Shown here: positions 1 through 10,360 of the stretch, piece by piece
Layout of the letters: every line of letters starts with the position of its first letter
Numbering within the stretch: the first letter of the stretch is position 1
Assembly: GCA_013397115.1 (NCBI GenBank)
Contig: VWZW01000996.1
Location: 1,999,611-2,063,610 of the forward strand
DNA length: 64,000 nt
Origin: Edolisoma coerulescens
Lineage: Eukaryota; Chordata; Aves; Passeriformes; Campephagidae
Direction: 5' to 3'
Notes under the pieces: generated by a model
What the model was told of the DNA's origin: nothing
The model's input: only the letters and a program-made list of their open reading frames with translations
Databases searched by the model: none
Program-made: the position numbers and the translations under genes

Positions 1-408
1 TGCCATACAGCATCCCCAACAGCTGGGCTTAGGTCAAAAATTCTTACTTCCCTAAAGCAACTATTACTTACAGAAAGGATTCTTCACCTTCAGAGCACCT
101 CCTTTAGTTGAGATATGACCTTACCTAATTACTTCAGTAAAACAAGGCAGAAACCAGAAATTCCTTGTTTTTTGTAAAAGCAAGGGAAGTGTAGGAAAAA
201 AGGACTGGCAATCAGACTAAAGCCGACACTTCAAATCAACATAAACCCCAGCCTTCTTACACCCTCTGCCTCCCAGTGGAAACATCTCTGAGTTTTGTAA
301 GTTGATGTGCTTTGTTCTACTTCCTTCAAATTAAAGCAGAGTGCCGTGTTTACGCTTCATTGACACCCGTGCATGAAAACACCAGTTTAAGCTAAGCTCC
401 TTACGTAC
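1..408 (-). other. TBC1D4: TBC1D4 intron 9, donor-proximal part
   Basis: This is unique-looking AT-rich intron sequence. The donor for exon 9 is at its upper end. A second GT lies at 403-404 on the minus strand, forming a tandem donor. I see no repeat, exon or RNA gene; the acceptor of this intron is outside the window. Confidence 0.85.
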
Positions 409-483
409 TCTGTCAGAAGCCAGGCTGCTGCAGCGCTCAAAGCTGTCCACGCTTCCCAGGCGGCCTCGCATTCTGCTGGCTCC
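409..483 (-). CDS. TBC1D4: TBC1D4 exon 9 (Ser588 phosphosite exon)
   Basis: This exon has 25 codons, phase 0 at both ends. The acceptor is a pyrimidine stretch ending in TCTCGCAG, and the exon opens with GASRMRGRLG. Ser11 of the exon lies in RGRLGS, an RxRxxS Akt-type motif at the place of Ser588 in the human protein. The next residues read ERCSSLASDR, where I recall human ERSNSLASEK. The donor is read as AGA|gtacgt because it preserves length and frame against the human exon. A second GT four bases downstream, gtaagg, looks closer to consensus but would add 4 nt and shift the frame. The next exon, which should lead to the Thr642 site, is outside the window. Confidence 0.95.
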
Positions 484-3400
484 CTGCGAGAAAAAAGGCA
501 AGCTATTTAATCTGGTCTCTTTCCTCTTTTTCTGAAGGTTAGGCAAAGATGGCAACACCTGTGCAGGTGAATACTGGACAGTTCAGGCATGAGACACGTC
601 TGACATAAGACCACAGATCATGGGTCAAGCACTGGACTTTACAAAAAATGACATCTTCAACTGGCCAAACTGTATCTTCTCCCGCGTTGCTCCCGGGAGT
701 TTCAAACCTGCAGCTCTATTGTTTGAGGCAAGTGAGTATTTCCTGACACGACTGAGGCAAAGTAGCTAAGTTGGCTTAAACAGCTGAGTTCAAAAAACTC
801 CAGACTTCAGTACTGTGCATGCACTGCTCCTGATGGATGCATCTGACACACTACAGTCCCATGAGACACAGTTCATTGATATCTAAACATTTCAGACAAA
901 TTAAGTCCACCTGGGCAAAAAGAGTAAAAGTACTAAAACTGGGGAAAAATGCTCTCTTGGCAGCAAATCCAGCCAAATAGCATCAGACAAGACAAGACTT
1001 TTCATTTATAATGCAGATAAACCTGATGCAAATTTGCTAGAAATTTACGTTAAAGGATCTTTGCTGAATTTGTAAGAGTCCTTCGGTTTCACAAGAAAAG
1101 GCAATTGATCCACAGCACTTTTGACTAGCTTTCACTCCTAACGTTAACTCCCTGGTGATGTTTGCTGTTGGACACTTCTGACTGCTGAAGCAAGTTGCTT
1201 TCATTACTTTATCAGGAGAAAAATAGCCTAGGTTTTAGGAAAACTATAGACAGAGCTCCTCTTGATATACTTGCAGCTCCAAGGGAAGTTTTGTCAACAT
1301 CATCAGAATTTATTTAGCCTACTTTTTCCTGGTGAGAGTTATTTTCAAGACTTAGAGTGCCCTTTACTTAAGTGCATTACCAATAAATACTCTGCCTGAA
1401 GCATCTCTTCACTGAATCTCCCAAAAAACTAAGAGCAAAGTATAACTTAGAAGTTTCTCACTACCTTTGAAAACGCACTTTTGACACTGTAAAAAAGACT
1501 TTTTGATTAAGAAAGAACAACAACAGAAGAGGTTAGTGCAGCATGGACTGGATGAAATCTGTTCAAGAGGTCACAGAAAGGTTATATTTATTTCTCTGAA
1601 GTACCTCATTAGGAAGCCTGTTTTTGGTTCAAACTTCACAAAAATAAGATCAGTCCAGCAAAACAAACAAGTGAAGAAGTGACATTCCTCTGGGACTGTG
1701 TGAAGCCAGGGCACAGAAACCAGCATGTTTCCTAAGGCAAGTAGTGAGTGGCTTAAAATGTCCCTTGATGCTATTTACCTAGCTAAGAAGCCATCCACTT
1801 AAAGTGCTCCTGGATAATGCTTACTACATACTTCTTTCTTTCTAACTTCCGTAAGATTGAGGCTGTCTAAGACTCTCCCCAACTTATACTGACTTGTAAC
1901 TTTTATTTAAAAATGTTTATCTAAAAGAAGATGCTGAATACAAAGATGCTTAAGAATACAAAACAAAACAAAACTAACGTAAGTTCTTTCTTGGTCTCTT
2001 TGTTACTAAATGTACTTTTAAATAAAGATGGCAACTTATGCATAATTAGCTCTATTACATCAATACCATCTGCACCTGGCTTAAGGAGAGGGAAACCCAC
2101 AACACCAATAGGTCTTTAGTGCTTAAATACGTTTAGGAATTAACCATGATCTATTAGGCTTGTTGTAATAGCCTGATGAAGAGTAAGAACTACTGAAACA
2201 GTCATTGTGTATCACATGTATGCACATAACACACAGCACACCTGCACAGAGACACTTGTATGTATCTGCTTTAAACAAATAATTAGCGGTTGAGCTGCAC
2301 TCTAAGTAATTTTTCTTGGTGTTGCATTGTGTAACCTTTAAGTGGATCTGCAAGGATCAACCCCTATGTGTATCATGACTCACTGCAACATACTGCTGTT
2401 CCTGATCTATGGTACTGTCAAGATAAAGATGAGACAACCTTTCTTACAAACGGAAATCCACTTCATAAACAGCAAACTTGAAATGGCCCTAATTCAGATT
2501 CAGGTGTCCCCTTCTCTTGAACTCAATCATGGGCTGTGGTAGATCCTTATATTATAATATGCAGCATGTCTCAGTGGCCCTGGTGAGAAGAAACATACTA
2601 TACCAAAAAACCCCTAACATCTATTCATAAGAAATTTCCCTTCAGATACTTTTCAATTTAAGGAGTGTATTTCCTCCAAATGATTTTTCCTTGACGTGAC
2701 TGGAGTGTCAGCATGGCTGTATATGCTTTACTGAGTTATTTCAGTGATGTAGGCTTCTTTCACAGCCACTGCAGGGTTAGTGACCCACCACCAGAGCCAG
2801 ATCACTTGCCAGTCACATGTCCCTTAGATGTGGAAAAGAAACCAGACTCATCAAAGGCACGACTGTAGCTGTCATCATTTGATGATATTCCAAACTGCTG
2901 AAATTACCCAGATCTTCTGACTGCTATCACTCTTTTGCTCTGTTTTGCATAGTCTCTCTTTCTCCCGCTCCATATTCCCACCAAGTCCCTAGTTTGTAAA
3001 ATCTGCTACACCACAGAAGTCAAATTTGACCAGGAGAGTTTTACTGCTAGTTTGAGTCCTAGATTAAATTGACACCTACCTGTAAATTCTAAGGATTCTC
3101 TCTGGCTAAGACTTATCTGTTTCCTTTATGGGGAACATCCCTGGCATCCTACATTTGTAGGTCACTTTATGACATGTCCATGTAAGCTGCAGGACAAGTG
3201 CATCTTAGTGCTTTTAAAGTTACTAGCAGAAGGAACTTAATGTCACTGGTCCAAATCATCCCGTACTCACAGCTCATGACATTTCCTCTCTGATGACACA
3301 CTGGATCCCAGGCACACAGCCTTCTTCAGATACTTCTCTATATGCCTCTTCTCTGACTCACCCTTCTGAGCAGGGGACACTAAGCAAAACTTGCCATTCA

Positions 3401-4009
3401 GACTTCTTTACTGAAAGACTACTTAATGTAAGAGAGTTTCAGTGATTATCTGCAATTTCACATCATATCTGGCTAGAAACATTAAAATGAAGATCAACTC
3501 ACTTCTTAAGACTATTGCTTTTTTTTCCCCTGCAAAAGGAACTTTGTTACTACATTTTAAAGATTCTTAGTGCCTAATATGAGCAATTTTGGCTATGAGC
3601 TGGAAGGCATTACTTCTCAGAACAGAAAGATTTTCCATATATGCAGGCACATTTACTCACACTCTGAAAAACCAATAACATGTCTCTTCATGTGATCATG
3701 CAGCCATCCTGATTAAATTTTATTCTGAAGCAACACATCCGACAATACTCAGCTAGCTCACTTGCCACCTACAATGAATGTTTGTTATTCAGAAATTTGT
3801 CTTTTTTCCCCTCAGTATGTGTGGCTGTACTGCAAACTTTCTACTACAGTTAAGACACAATCAACCCAGCTGTAACTCCCAGATTTCACAACGGGGATAT
3901 TGCTTCATTAAGCATTTATCAGACTGAGGACAAAACAAAAAAAAACCTGATCGGTCTTTATTGTCAAGGGTATTTGGGACAGCTGACGATAATGATTTGT
4001 TAAACTTAC
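484..4009 (-). other. TBC1D4: TBC1D4 intron 8
   Basis: This 3,526-nt intron runs between exons 8 and 9, with donor gtaagt and acceptor tctcgcag. The open stretches in it (for example 1931-2119, 2123-2353, 2342-2542) are short and resemble no protein I know. I see no mobile element or structured RNA. Confidence 0.85.
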
Positions 4010-4129
4010 CCTTGAGAAGATATTTTCCAGGGAGCTAGTCAAGGATTTCTTGGCCTTGTTTTTCAGAATGTCAAGTTTAAACCTGCCTCCACTGGTGGTG
4101 CTTTCTGGAATCGCACTGTTAGAAATGAC
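4010..4129 (-). CDS. TBC1D4: TBC1D4 exon 8 (lysine-rich segment with the Ser566/Ser570 region)
   Basis: This exon has 40 codons, phase 0 to phase 0. Acceptor: CATTTCAACAG. Donor: AGG|gtaagt, a good consensus. The translation begins VISNSAIPES and carries FKLDILKNKAKKSLTSSLEN, nearly identical to human TBC1D4. Exon residues Ser29 and Ser33 correspond to human Ser566 and Ser570. The residue before the first serine is lysine, where human has arginine as I recall it. The N-terminal part (SNSAIPESTTSGG) is variable, serine- and threonine-rich linker. The basic stretch followed by a predicted helix is typical of the region between PTB2 and the TBC domain. Confidence 0.96.
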
Positions 4130-4792
4130 CTGTTGAAATGAGCAAGGACACTATTCAGCTTTGCTAATTTTTTTTTTAATTGTGAAGACTATTTCCAAAG
4201 ACTAGAGGTGAACCAAGTTACATAAGAAACAAAATACCCTTGTCCTTATTAAAAAAACCACCACAAACACACTACCCTCCTTAAAAAAAAATTTAAAAAA
4301 AACCCAAACAAAAAACCAAAACAGTCTCCCAAACAAACCAACCCACCATTAAAGGCATATTCCATCCTCAAAGACAATTTTGTAAAAGCATACCAATTTA
4401 ACAATATTGTTGCCCATTTCCTTTGCAAGGTAAGTTCATAGTTTAAACTGAAACCAATGCCCTCTTCATTCCTATCCTCCCTAGATATTATTGCTTGGGA
4501 GTGGGGATCAAAGGGGAAAGAAAAAGAAGAGTTATCCTCACAACATAAGGAAATATAGACATAAAAGTAATTGGTTGTCTTTCTTTCTTTCTGTCGTGTC
4601 CCCTCAACTTAAAAAACCCAAGAAAGCCACTACAAATTAAACCAGATTTCTTTTTCTGTACGGTCCTTTCTTAATTACAATACCCAGCTTCAGCTACTCC
4701 TGAAAAAAACCAGCAGTAGTCCTACTAGTAATTAAGACAGCATTTTAATAGGGTGGGAAGAGGGAGAGGAATAACACAAAACCAAGCTTTAC
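4130..4792 (-). other. TBC1D4: TBC1D4 intron 7 with an A/C-rich tract
   Basis: This is a 663-nt intron with donor gtaaag and acceptor ttcaacag. Its main feature is a low-complexity A-rich tract with short C runs at about 4250-4325 on the plus strand (pyrimidine-rich in the transcript). A TTTC repeat is at 4579-4592. Confidence 0.85.
4250..4325 (+). repeat. A/C-rich low-complexity tract
   Basis: Runs of A are broken by CC and CCC (for example AAAAAAACCCAAACAAAAAA). Similar tracts recur through the window at about 12172, 19318, 25255, 43165 and 57371. Confidence 0.85.
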
Positions 4793-4903
4793 CGATGGTG
4801 CTTCACCAATGTGGACGTGCGTTTTCTGCTTAGTCTCACAGAGCTGACGGAGATGTAAGATCACAAGTTCATTTTCTTCCTGGTCATTGTCAGGCTTCAT
4901 TTT
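4793..4903 (-). CDS. TBC1D4: TBC1D4 exon 7
   Basis: This exon has 37 codons, phase 0 at both ends. Acceptor: TTACTGACAG. Donor: TCG|gtaaag. The translation runs from KMKPDNDQEE through LVILHLRQLCETKQKTHVHI to GEAPS, matching the TBC1D4 segment after PTB2. TBC1D1 has a related but distinct sequence here (family knowledge). The acidic start and the leucine-rich LVILHLRQL stretch suggest a helix. No regulatory phosphosite I know of falls in this exon. Confidence 0.96.
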
Positions 4904-5684
4904 CTGTCAGTAATAGCAAAGAAAGGAGTTTGTCTTTCAAGTCATGATTTGCTTGTTTTTCCTTCCTACATAGGTATTCTTCGAAATAAATCTACTGATA
5001 CACCAAATGCCAGAGTGCACTGTTACTATGTTGAATTGCAATTCTGTCTGTGTGCCTCCACACTCCTGAGCAAGATAGAACAAAAACTGAAAAATGTTGC
5101 AGGCTGTAGAGAGAAGGGAGCCTTACGTCCATACATTTTGTTTTCTACGGTTGTCTGTTACTATACAGCTTTATAAGTGGCATAAGGAAACCAAGCCACT
5201 CTATTCTTCAGGAATCTATAGAGGAGCACAGCCTTTGGAAGCCTAAATCACTGTAACTTCATCCACTAGAGTACATCTGCTTACATCAGAATGTTGTGCC
5301 AAAGTAAGTCAAAAAAGACAAATTCTGAAAATGCCAGATATGCTCCTGATACCTGCAGGACTCTCCTGCTTTCAGCCTACTCCCACATCACTTTCAAGCA
5401 GGGAAACATGTTTACAGATGAAAAACTAAGCTCAGAATAAAAAGTATACTCTGGGTAAAAACACACAGTATCTCAGCAGGTTTGGGAAACAAAAATTTTC
5501 CAACAGCAGTTTATCACACATAAGGTTAAGTTGGAGCATGCTATTTCAGTATGATGTTTGGTGGAAAAACAGTAAATTCTAAATCAACTACATAACAAAC
5601 CAAACATAATCAAAAGCAAAAATATCTAGGCCATTTTATCATGGTCTTTTTTAAAATTAAGAAGAACAGGTTCTAAGGTATTAC
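4904..5684 (-). other. TBC1D4: TBC1D4 intron 6
   Basis: This is a 781-nt intron with donor gtaata and acceptor ttactgacag. The plus-strand open frame at 4949-5176 is unrecognised and without protein-like features. Nothing else is seen. Confidence 0.85.
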
Positions 5685-5776
5685 CTGAACACGTTCAAAA
5701 ATGTCTGCTTGCTCATTATCACTTAGTGATGACAGATGTCTCTGAATTACAAGTTTGGCTCTTGGTGGATAGAGTC
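5685..5776 (-). CDS. TBC1D4: TBC1D4 exon 6
   Basis: This exon is 92 nt. Its first two bases complete a glycine codon begun in exon 5 (phase 1 junction), and 30 full codons follow, ending in phase 0. Acceptor: TTTCTTTTCCAG, strong. Donor: CAG|gtaata. The translation is LYPPRAKLVIQRHLSSLSDN followed by EQADIFERVQ, highly conserved in AS160. Exons 5 and 6 together make 225 nt, exactly 75 codons, which confirms the split codon. Confidence 0.96.
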
Positions 5777-6346
5777 CTGGAAAAGAAAGGACCATTAAAG
5801 CTTCTAGATTCTTAAATGATCTCTCAAGAAACATTTGAGCAAAATGACAGTAGAAGATATAAACCTGTATTTGAGTTTATACAAGTTAAATATATGACAG
5901 TTGTATATCCACTGTATACACGATACAAAACAATTGAGGTTTTGCTAAACCACATGGTTTTGTCTCCTTTCTTTAGCAGCAAAAAAATAACCAGCAGCAG
6001 CTAAGTGGCTGGCTCCTGTGTAAAAGGTGGTTCTCCCTACCCCACCAAGGGCTTCTGTCCTAATGCCAAGAGATCACTGACAGCTGGAAGCCTGACAACT
6101 GTATGGGAGAGGAAGAGGAAAGGAACACATCAGGGTTATAACTGGAGAGATAATCAATGCATAGGATACTTGAAAGTTTTCAGATGCTTTTAACTGAAAA
6201 ATTAAGATGCCTTTCTGCCCAAGGAAAGGATAGGGTAGAGGTCATACCAGAGAACTGAAGACACTTTTAAAAGAAAGAACAGCATAACATCTGGAGAATA
6301 AAGGAAAGAATTTCTGATACTCAATAAAATGCTCATTTTGTCACAG

Positions 6347-6427
6347 GGCTCATTCTTGGAAGCTATAAAAAATGTGAGTGAAAACAAACCCCTTGAAGCA
6401 GATGAAGATATCTTTTTTCCATCTAAG
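6347..6427 (+). other. Candidate antisense internal exon (unrecognised)
   Basis: On the plus strand, TTTTGTCACAG precedes 81 open bases that end AAG|gtagat, a possible donor. The 27 codons begin GSFLEAIKNVSENKP and end DIFFPSK, phase 0 at both ends. The upstream pyrimidine tract is weak and I do not recognise the peptide. The frame runs on past the donor to a stop at 6518-6520. Antisense to TBC1D4 intron 5. Confidence 0.2.
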
Positions 6428-7241
6428 GTAGATATCATTCATAGAAAAGTGCAATCAGAACAGATAAAAGATTTTTTTCAAAATTATGCAGCTTTAGGTT
6501 TGATCTTGCTAAACTTCTAGACTCAAAACAAAGCAGATGGATAAAAAAAAGGGACAATAAAATAAGTCTTTCAGTCACTAAGTACAAAGTTTATGAAACT
6601 ACTTCTACAGTACTCCAGTTGTTGCCCCAAGAGAGACTTTATTTTGATACTGGGTACTTATCCTGCAAGCACCTGTGTTCAAGATACTTACACTACCTTA
6701 CACAGCAGCCTCTGTAGTTTATCATTTATAGAAAACTTTCCCAGTTAAGCTTTATCACTTCTGAACACCGGTTGTTAAACCTGGAAACTATAAGTCCCAG
6801 CCAAACAAAATTCCACCCTACTAGGATTTTACACTTTGCTTTTCATCCACCAGAGGGAAGCAAGTAGCAACAGTGACTTTCAATGAATGGGAGAACTGTA
6901 AATATGGAGCACCATGATCACCAGACCAGAAGATACAAGACTATTTGCTTCTTGTAACATACTTTCTTTTTTTCTTGCATACAATACTTTGCAAGGACAC
7001 ACAGCAGGGTGACTATAAAAATAGGACCCTAACTTTTTTTTTTTTTTAATTCTATCTTGTAAGACTTTTTGCATGTGTTCTGGCATACTTCACTTCCAAA
7101 GATACTACAAAAAAAGTCAGGTAGTTGCCTTAACTTTCTCTATTAGATATTAATCTCCTAACTTAATAACTTATTTTCCCATAATATAACTAGATTTTGA
7201 AGTGTGTGAGAGAATAAACACAGAGAAGGAAAAAATAACCC

Positions 7242-7272
7242 CACACAGGAAAGAAGGAACACACAGGAAAGC
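7242..7272 (+). repeat. 18-bp direct repeat
   Basis: CACACAGGAAAG occurs at 7242 and again 18 bases later, with GAAGGAA between. Purine-rich local duplication within intron 5. Confidence 0.75.
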
Positions 7273-7603
7273 AAGATCCTTTTTGATCACGATTGTCTTT
7301 TTATGAGTCATTTTGAAAGCATGCAACTTGAGAAAAAAAACCCAAACAAATGGAGGGTCAACTGGTGGGCTTTGCTGCTCTGCTGAAGAAAGGTATGATG
7401 ATGAAAGAGTATGTATTTATAACAGAAGCTATACTATTTCTGTCACAGTATCATCACTGCTAACACTCCACCTAAATACAGAGAATGCAAAGTGACAGTA
7501 AGAATTGCATACTGGGATACTTCTCCCTCTGTTCTTAGATTGTCTAAATTATTCCTCTAGAGAAATCAGCAAACAACAATTAGAAAATAAACTCAGCTGC
7601 TAC

Positions 7604-7736
7604 CTTCAATTCTTTCACAAAGTTTGTGCAATGAATGCATAGGGCAGGCCTCACACAGTTTTATCTGTGTCTTGGCATTTTGCAGAGCTGCAGCAGTGCT
7701 GAAGGCTTGTTTCAGGGTCAGCATTACCTCATCAAC
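7604..7736 (-). CDS. TBC1D4: TBC1D4 exon 5 (end of the second PTB region)
   Basis: This exon has 133 nt, 44 codons plus one base. It starts VDEVMLTLKQAFSTAAAL, the C-terminal helix typical of a PTB fold, and continues into a cysteine-containing segment, KLCEACPMHSLHKLCERIE. The acceptor ends CCTATATAG with a pyrimidine tract upstream. The donor is GAAG|gtagca, which lacks the usual A-A-G at intron positions 3-5 and is the weakest donor in the window. The final G forms a split glycine codon with exon 6. The match to TBC1D4 is near-complete (human has LCETCPMHAL here, from memory). Confidence 0.96.
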
Positions 7737-10255
7737 CTATATAGGATGGAGGGAAAAGAGTATATAAACAAAAATGCATGCCATACACACGAAATCAGAT
7801 TTATAAATCACATCACGAGTGCTTTAGAATTAAAGAAAAAAACCCAAAACCATACAAATCCATTTTCTAAAGGGATCAAGGTTGAATTCCCAGATTTCTA
7901 CCTTTTCTGTAGATGCTCAGCATCTTTAAGTTCAGCCAGACAGTGTAATTTTGATATCTAACTGCAGCTAGTCAAGCTTACTGGGAAGGCACCCACTGTT
8001 TTAAGATGCTGCAAGTGGGAATTTTTGGCTTGAGTATATGCTAGCTAAATAAACAGCATGAATTCCTTTAGCTTCAAGTTTCTCCTGTAAACTGCACATG
8101 TTCCCTCAACCTCTCTCCACCCACCACTAAGCCATTTTAGCACCAACCCCCACAGACCCATCCCTGCTGCCAGACAGGAGCTTCCCACATCAGTTCACTT
8201 TTCTCCCGGATACCGGACTGCCTACCAGCTTCATTACAGTCATGACATATCCTTAAGTACTGCTGGCCTGCCCTGCAGTCTGCCCTGATCTTTCCTCTGC
8301 TGCTACCACAAACACAGTAGTGCTATGTTCCCACACACCAGCACTGGAAAAGCTCAACTGGTATCTAAGAGAGGTTGAGCTCACAGGATTTCTCCACATT
8401 CATTCAAATATGCTCCCAGACCTGGCATACAAAGCACTTGGAGTTCCCCTCTCTGTATTTCAGGGGAATACAAGGCTTATTAAAAGCTGTTTGCTGAGTC
8501 TTAGCATTAGCAAGGAAAGAGAGCAGCTTGACAACAATTTTAGGAACAAAATCAGTATTCTACTTCAGAATCAGGTCCTCACTCTGCTTCTTACTTTGTT
8601 TTATAAGCAGGAAGAAAAAGCTGAAATATTTGAGACCAAAATCATGCAGTTTAACATTGAAAACATACAGACTTCTTTGAGGATCTGTCACTTGGGAGCA
8701 AAAAGAAAAAAAAAAGTAGAAAAGGAACCTGAATGTAGAAATTTGAACTAGTTTGTATCCCAGTATGTCTAGGTTTGTTTTATTTGTTTTAAACCTCACA
8801 GTTTTAACCATTACCAGTAATTTCTGTGTGCTTTCTCTTCATAGCAGTAAAGCAGGACATTGAACAGTGAATGTCCATCTTACAACACAGACTGGTAAGT
8901 TTTTAAAGTTGGCTACAATCCCTCTCCAATGCAAGATCCACAGAACAGTGCTAAGCCTGTGGATTACGACTAGACTAAAATCATAAGAACTACAGCACAA
9001 ACTGTAACTAAGCTTGGAGCAAATATACACAAGCCTCCCAACACAGCCTGCCTGGCATGCACAATCTGGAAAGCTCTGCCCTGCCACAGTCAAATTGCCA
9101 CCAGGATCTGAGTGATTGCATCTGAAAGTAGCTCAGGACTTCTTATTTCATATTGCAATGTGGGCAGACCCACACATATCAGTACTAGAATAGGCAGAGA
9201 GGTTCATAAAAACATTGGGGTTTTATACACCACTTAAGTCTTTGAATTATGCATGGTCAGATTTATCAACAGTTCAGATGTAACATTTTCTGTTAGTGCA
9301 ACGATAAAACTGATTTCACAACAAGCTCCCATTTTGACAAAAGCGCAGCCTCAGCTGCCATTGTACATCTAGAGCTGTTAGGTGTTTGAAGTTTTATTGA
9401 TGTAAATCTATTCACTCTCAAGCTAGTCAATGGATTAACAAACTACATTTTCAGCTAGCTAGAAAAGTGACTTTTAGGTTTATCTGAGAAAGAGCTAGCA
9501 CCTGTTAGCAGAGCCATCAGAAACAAACACATTTCAGAACAGGAAACAACTTCTTCTAAAGTGTCAGAGTTTTAAAATAAAAATGGAGTAGTCAAAATTA
9601 TTTCCTGTATAAGCTACCTGTTACCAGCAAAATCAGTGGCATCTGGAATGTCAGTTAATTGAGAAACACTTTATACAATGTCCAGTGTACTTTTTTATAG
9701 TTACATACATCCACGAATACTATGGTTTTCTTCTTCTGTGATCAGATGTTGCTCTTTTCTTCTCCTTAGGAACAAAACAGACTACAGGGAAAAAGCGAAA
9801 GCCGGATGTAGGCTTAAGATATACGCAGGATCAGCCAGTAGTTTAAACCCTACCCTGAAGGGTATGTTTGGGTTTTATCATCAGCTTTGTTCCTTATTCA
9901 GCACATGTCTTTACGTGTTTAATGGAGAACCAAGTCTCTCAACAGTTAGAATTGGAAGAGTTACAATCAAATACAGAGCCCGAATATGCTCACAGTCCGC
10001 ATGCACAAACACACCCATATGGATTTATCTATTTGTTATTGATATATGCATCAGCAGAGTAGCAGGATACAGCTGTGTATGGATGGAATGTACGCATTTC
10101 CTATTGCAAATTTGCATATGCACAGCTGACATCTTGCACCTGAGCAGATGTGATCACTGAGGCTTAGCTGACACAGCAGAATAACAGTGATTCCTATGGT
10201 TCAGGAAATGCCTTGGAAATGCTCTGATGAAAAGGTTAGGATCATTAATACTCAC
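7737..10255 (-). other. TBC1D4: TBC1D4 intron 4
   Basis: This is a 2,519-nt intron with donor gtgagt. Two of the longer plus-strand open frames of the window lie here, 8320-8751 (143 codons) and 9678-10160 (160 codons). Neither resembles a known protein, and both have skewed, AT-driven composition. I treat them as probable chance frames. Confidence 0.85.
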
Positions 10256-10360
10256 CAGAGACTCGCTTGCACACTGGAACACATAGCAAACGTACTGGCT
10301 TAACCCAGGTTCCACAGACTCCCGGCAAATGAAACCAAAGTGATCAACGTGTTTTATACC
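10256..10360 (-). CDS. TBC1D4: TBC1D4 exon 4 (second PTB region)
   Basis: This exon has 35 codons, phase 0 to phase 0. Acceptor: AACACTCTTTTAG. Donor: CTG|gtgagt, a good consensus. The translation starts GIKHVDHFGFICRES and includes LSQYVCYVFQCASESL. These alternating hydrophobic strands (FGFICRE, YVCYVFQC) are the core beta-strands of the PTB/PID fold. They are almost invariant between TBC1D1 and TBC1D4, so this exon alone does not separate the paralogues, but its neighbours do. Confidence 0.96.

Larger units (their letters stand above)
5777..7603 (-). other. TBC1D4: TBC1D4 intron 5
   Basis: This is a 1,827-nt intron with a non-consensus donor (gtagca) and strong acceptor (tttcttttccag). 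It includes the plus-strand exon-like open stretch at 6347-6427 and a short tandem duplication at 7242-7272. A T-run lies at 7035-7048. Confidence 0.85.
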
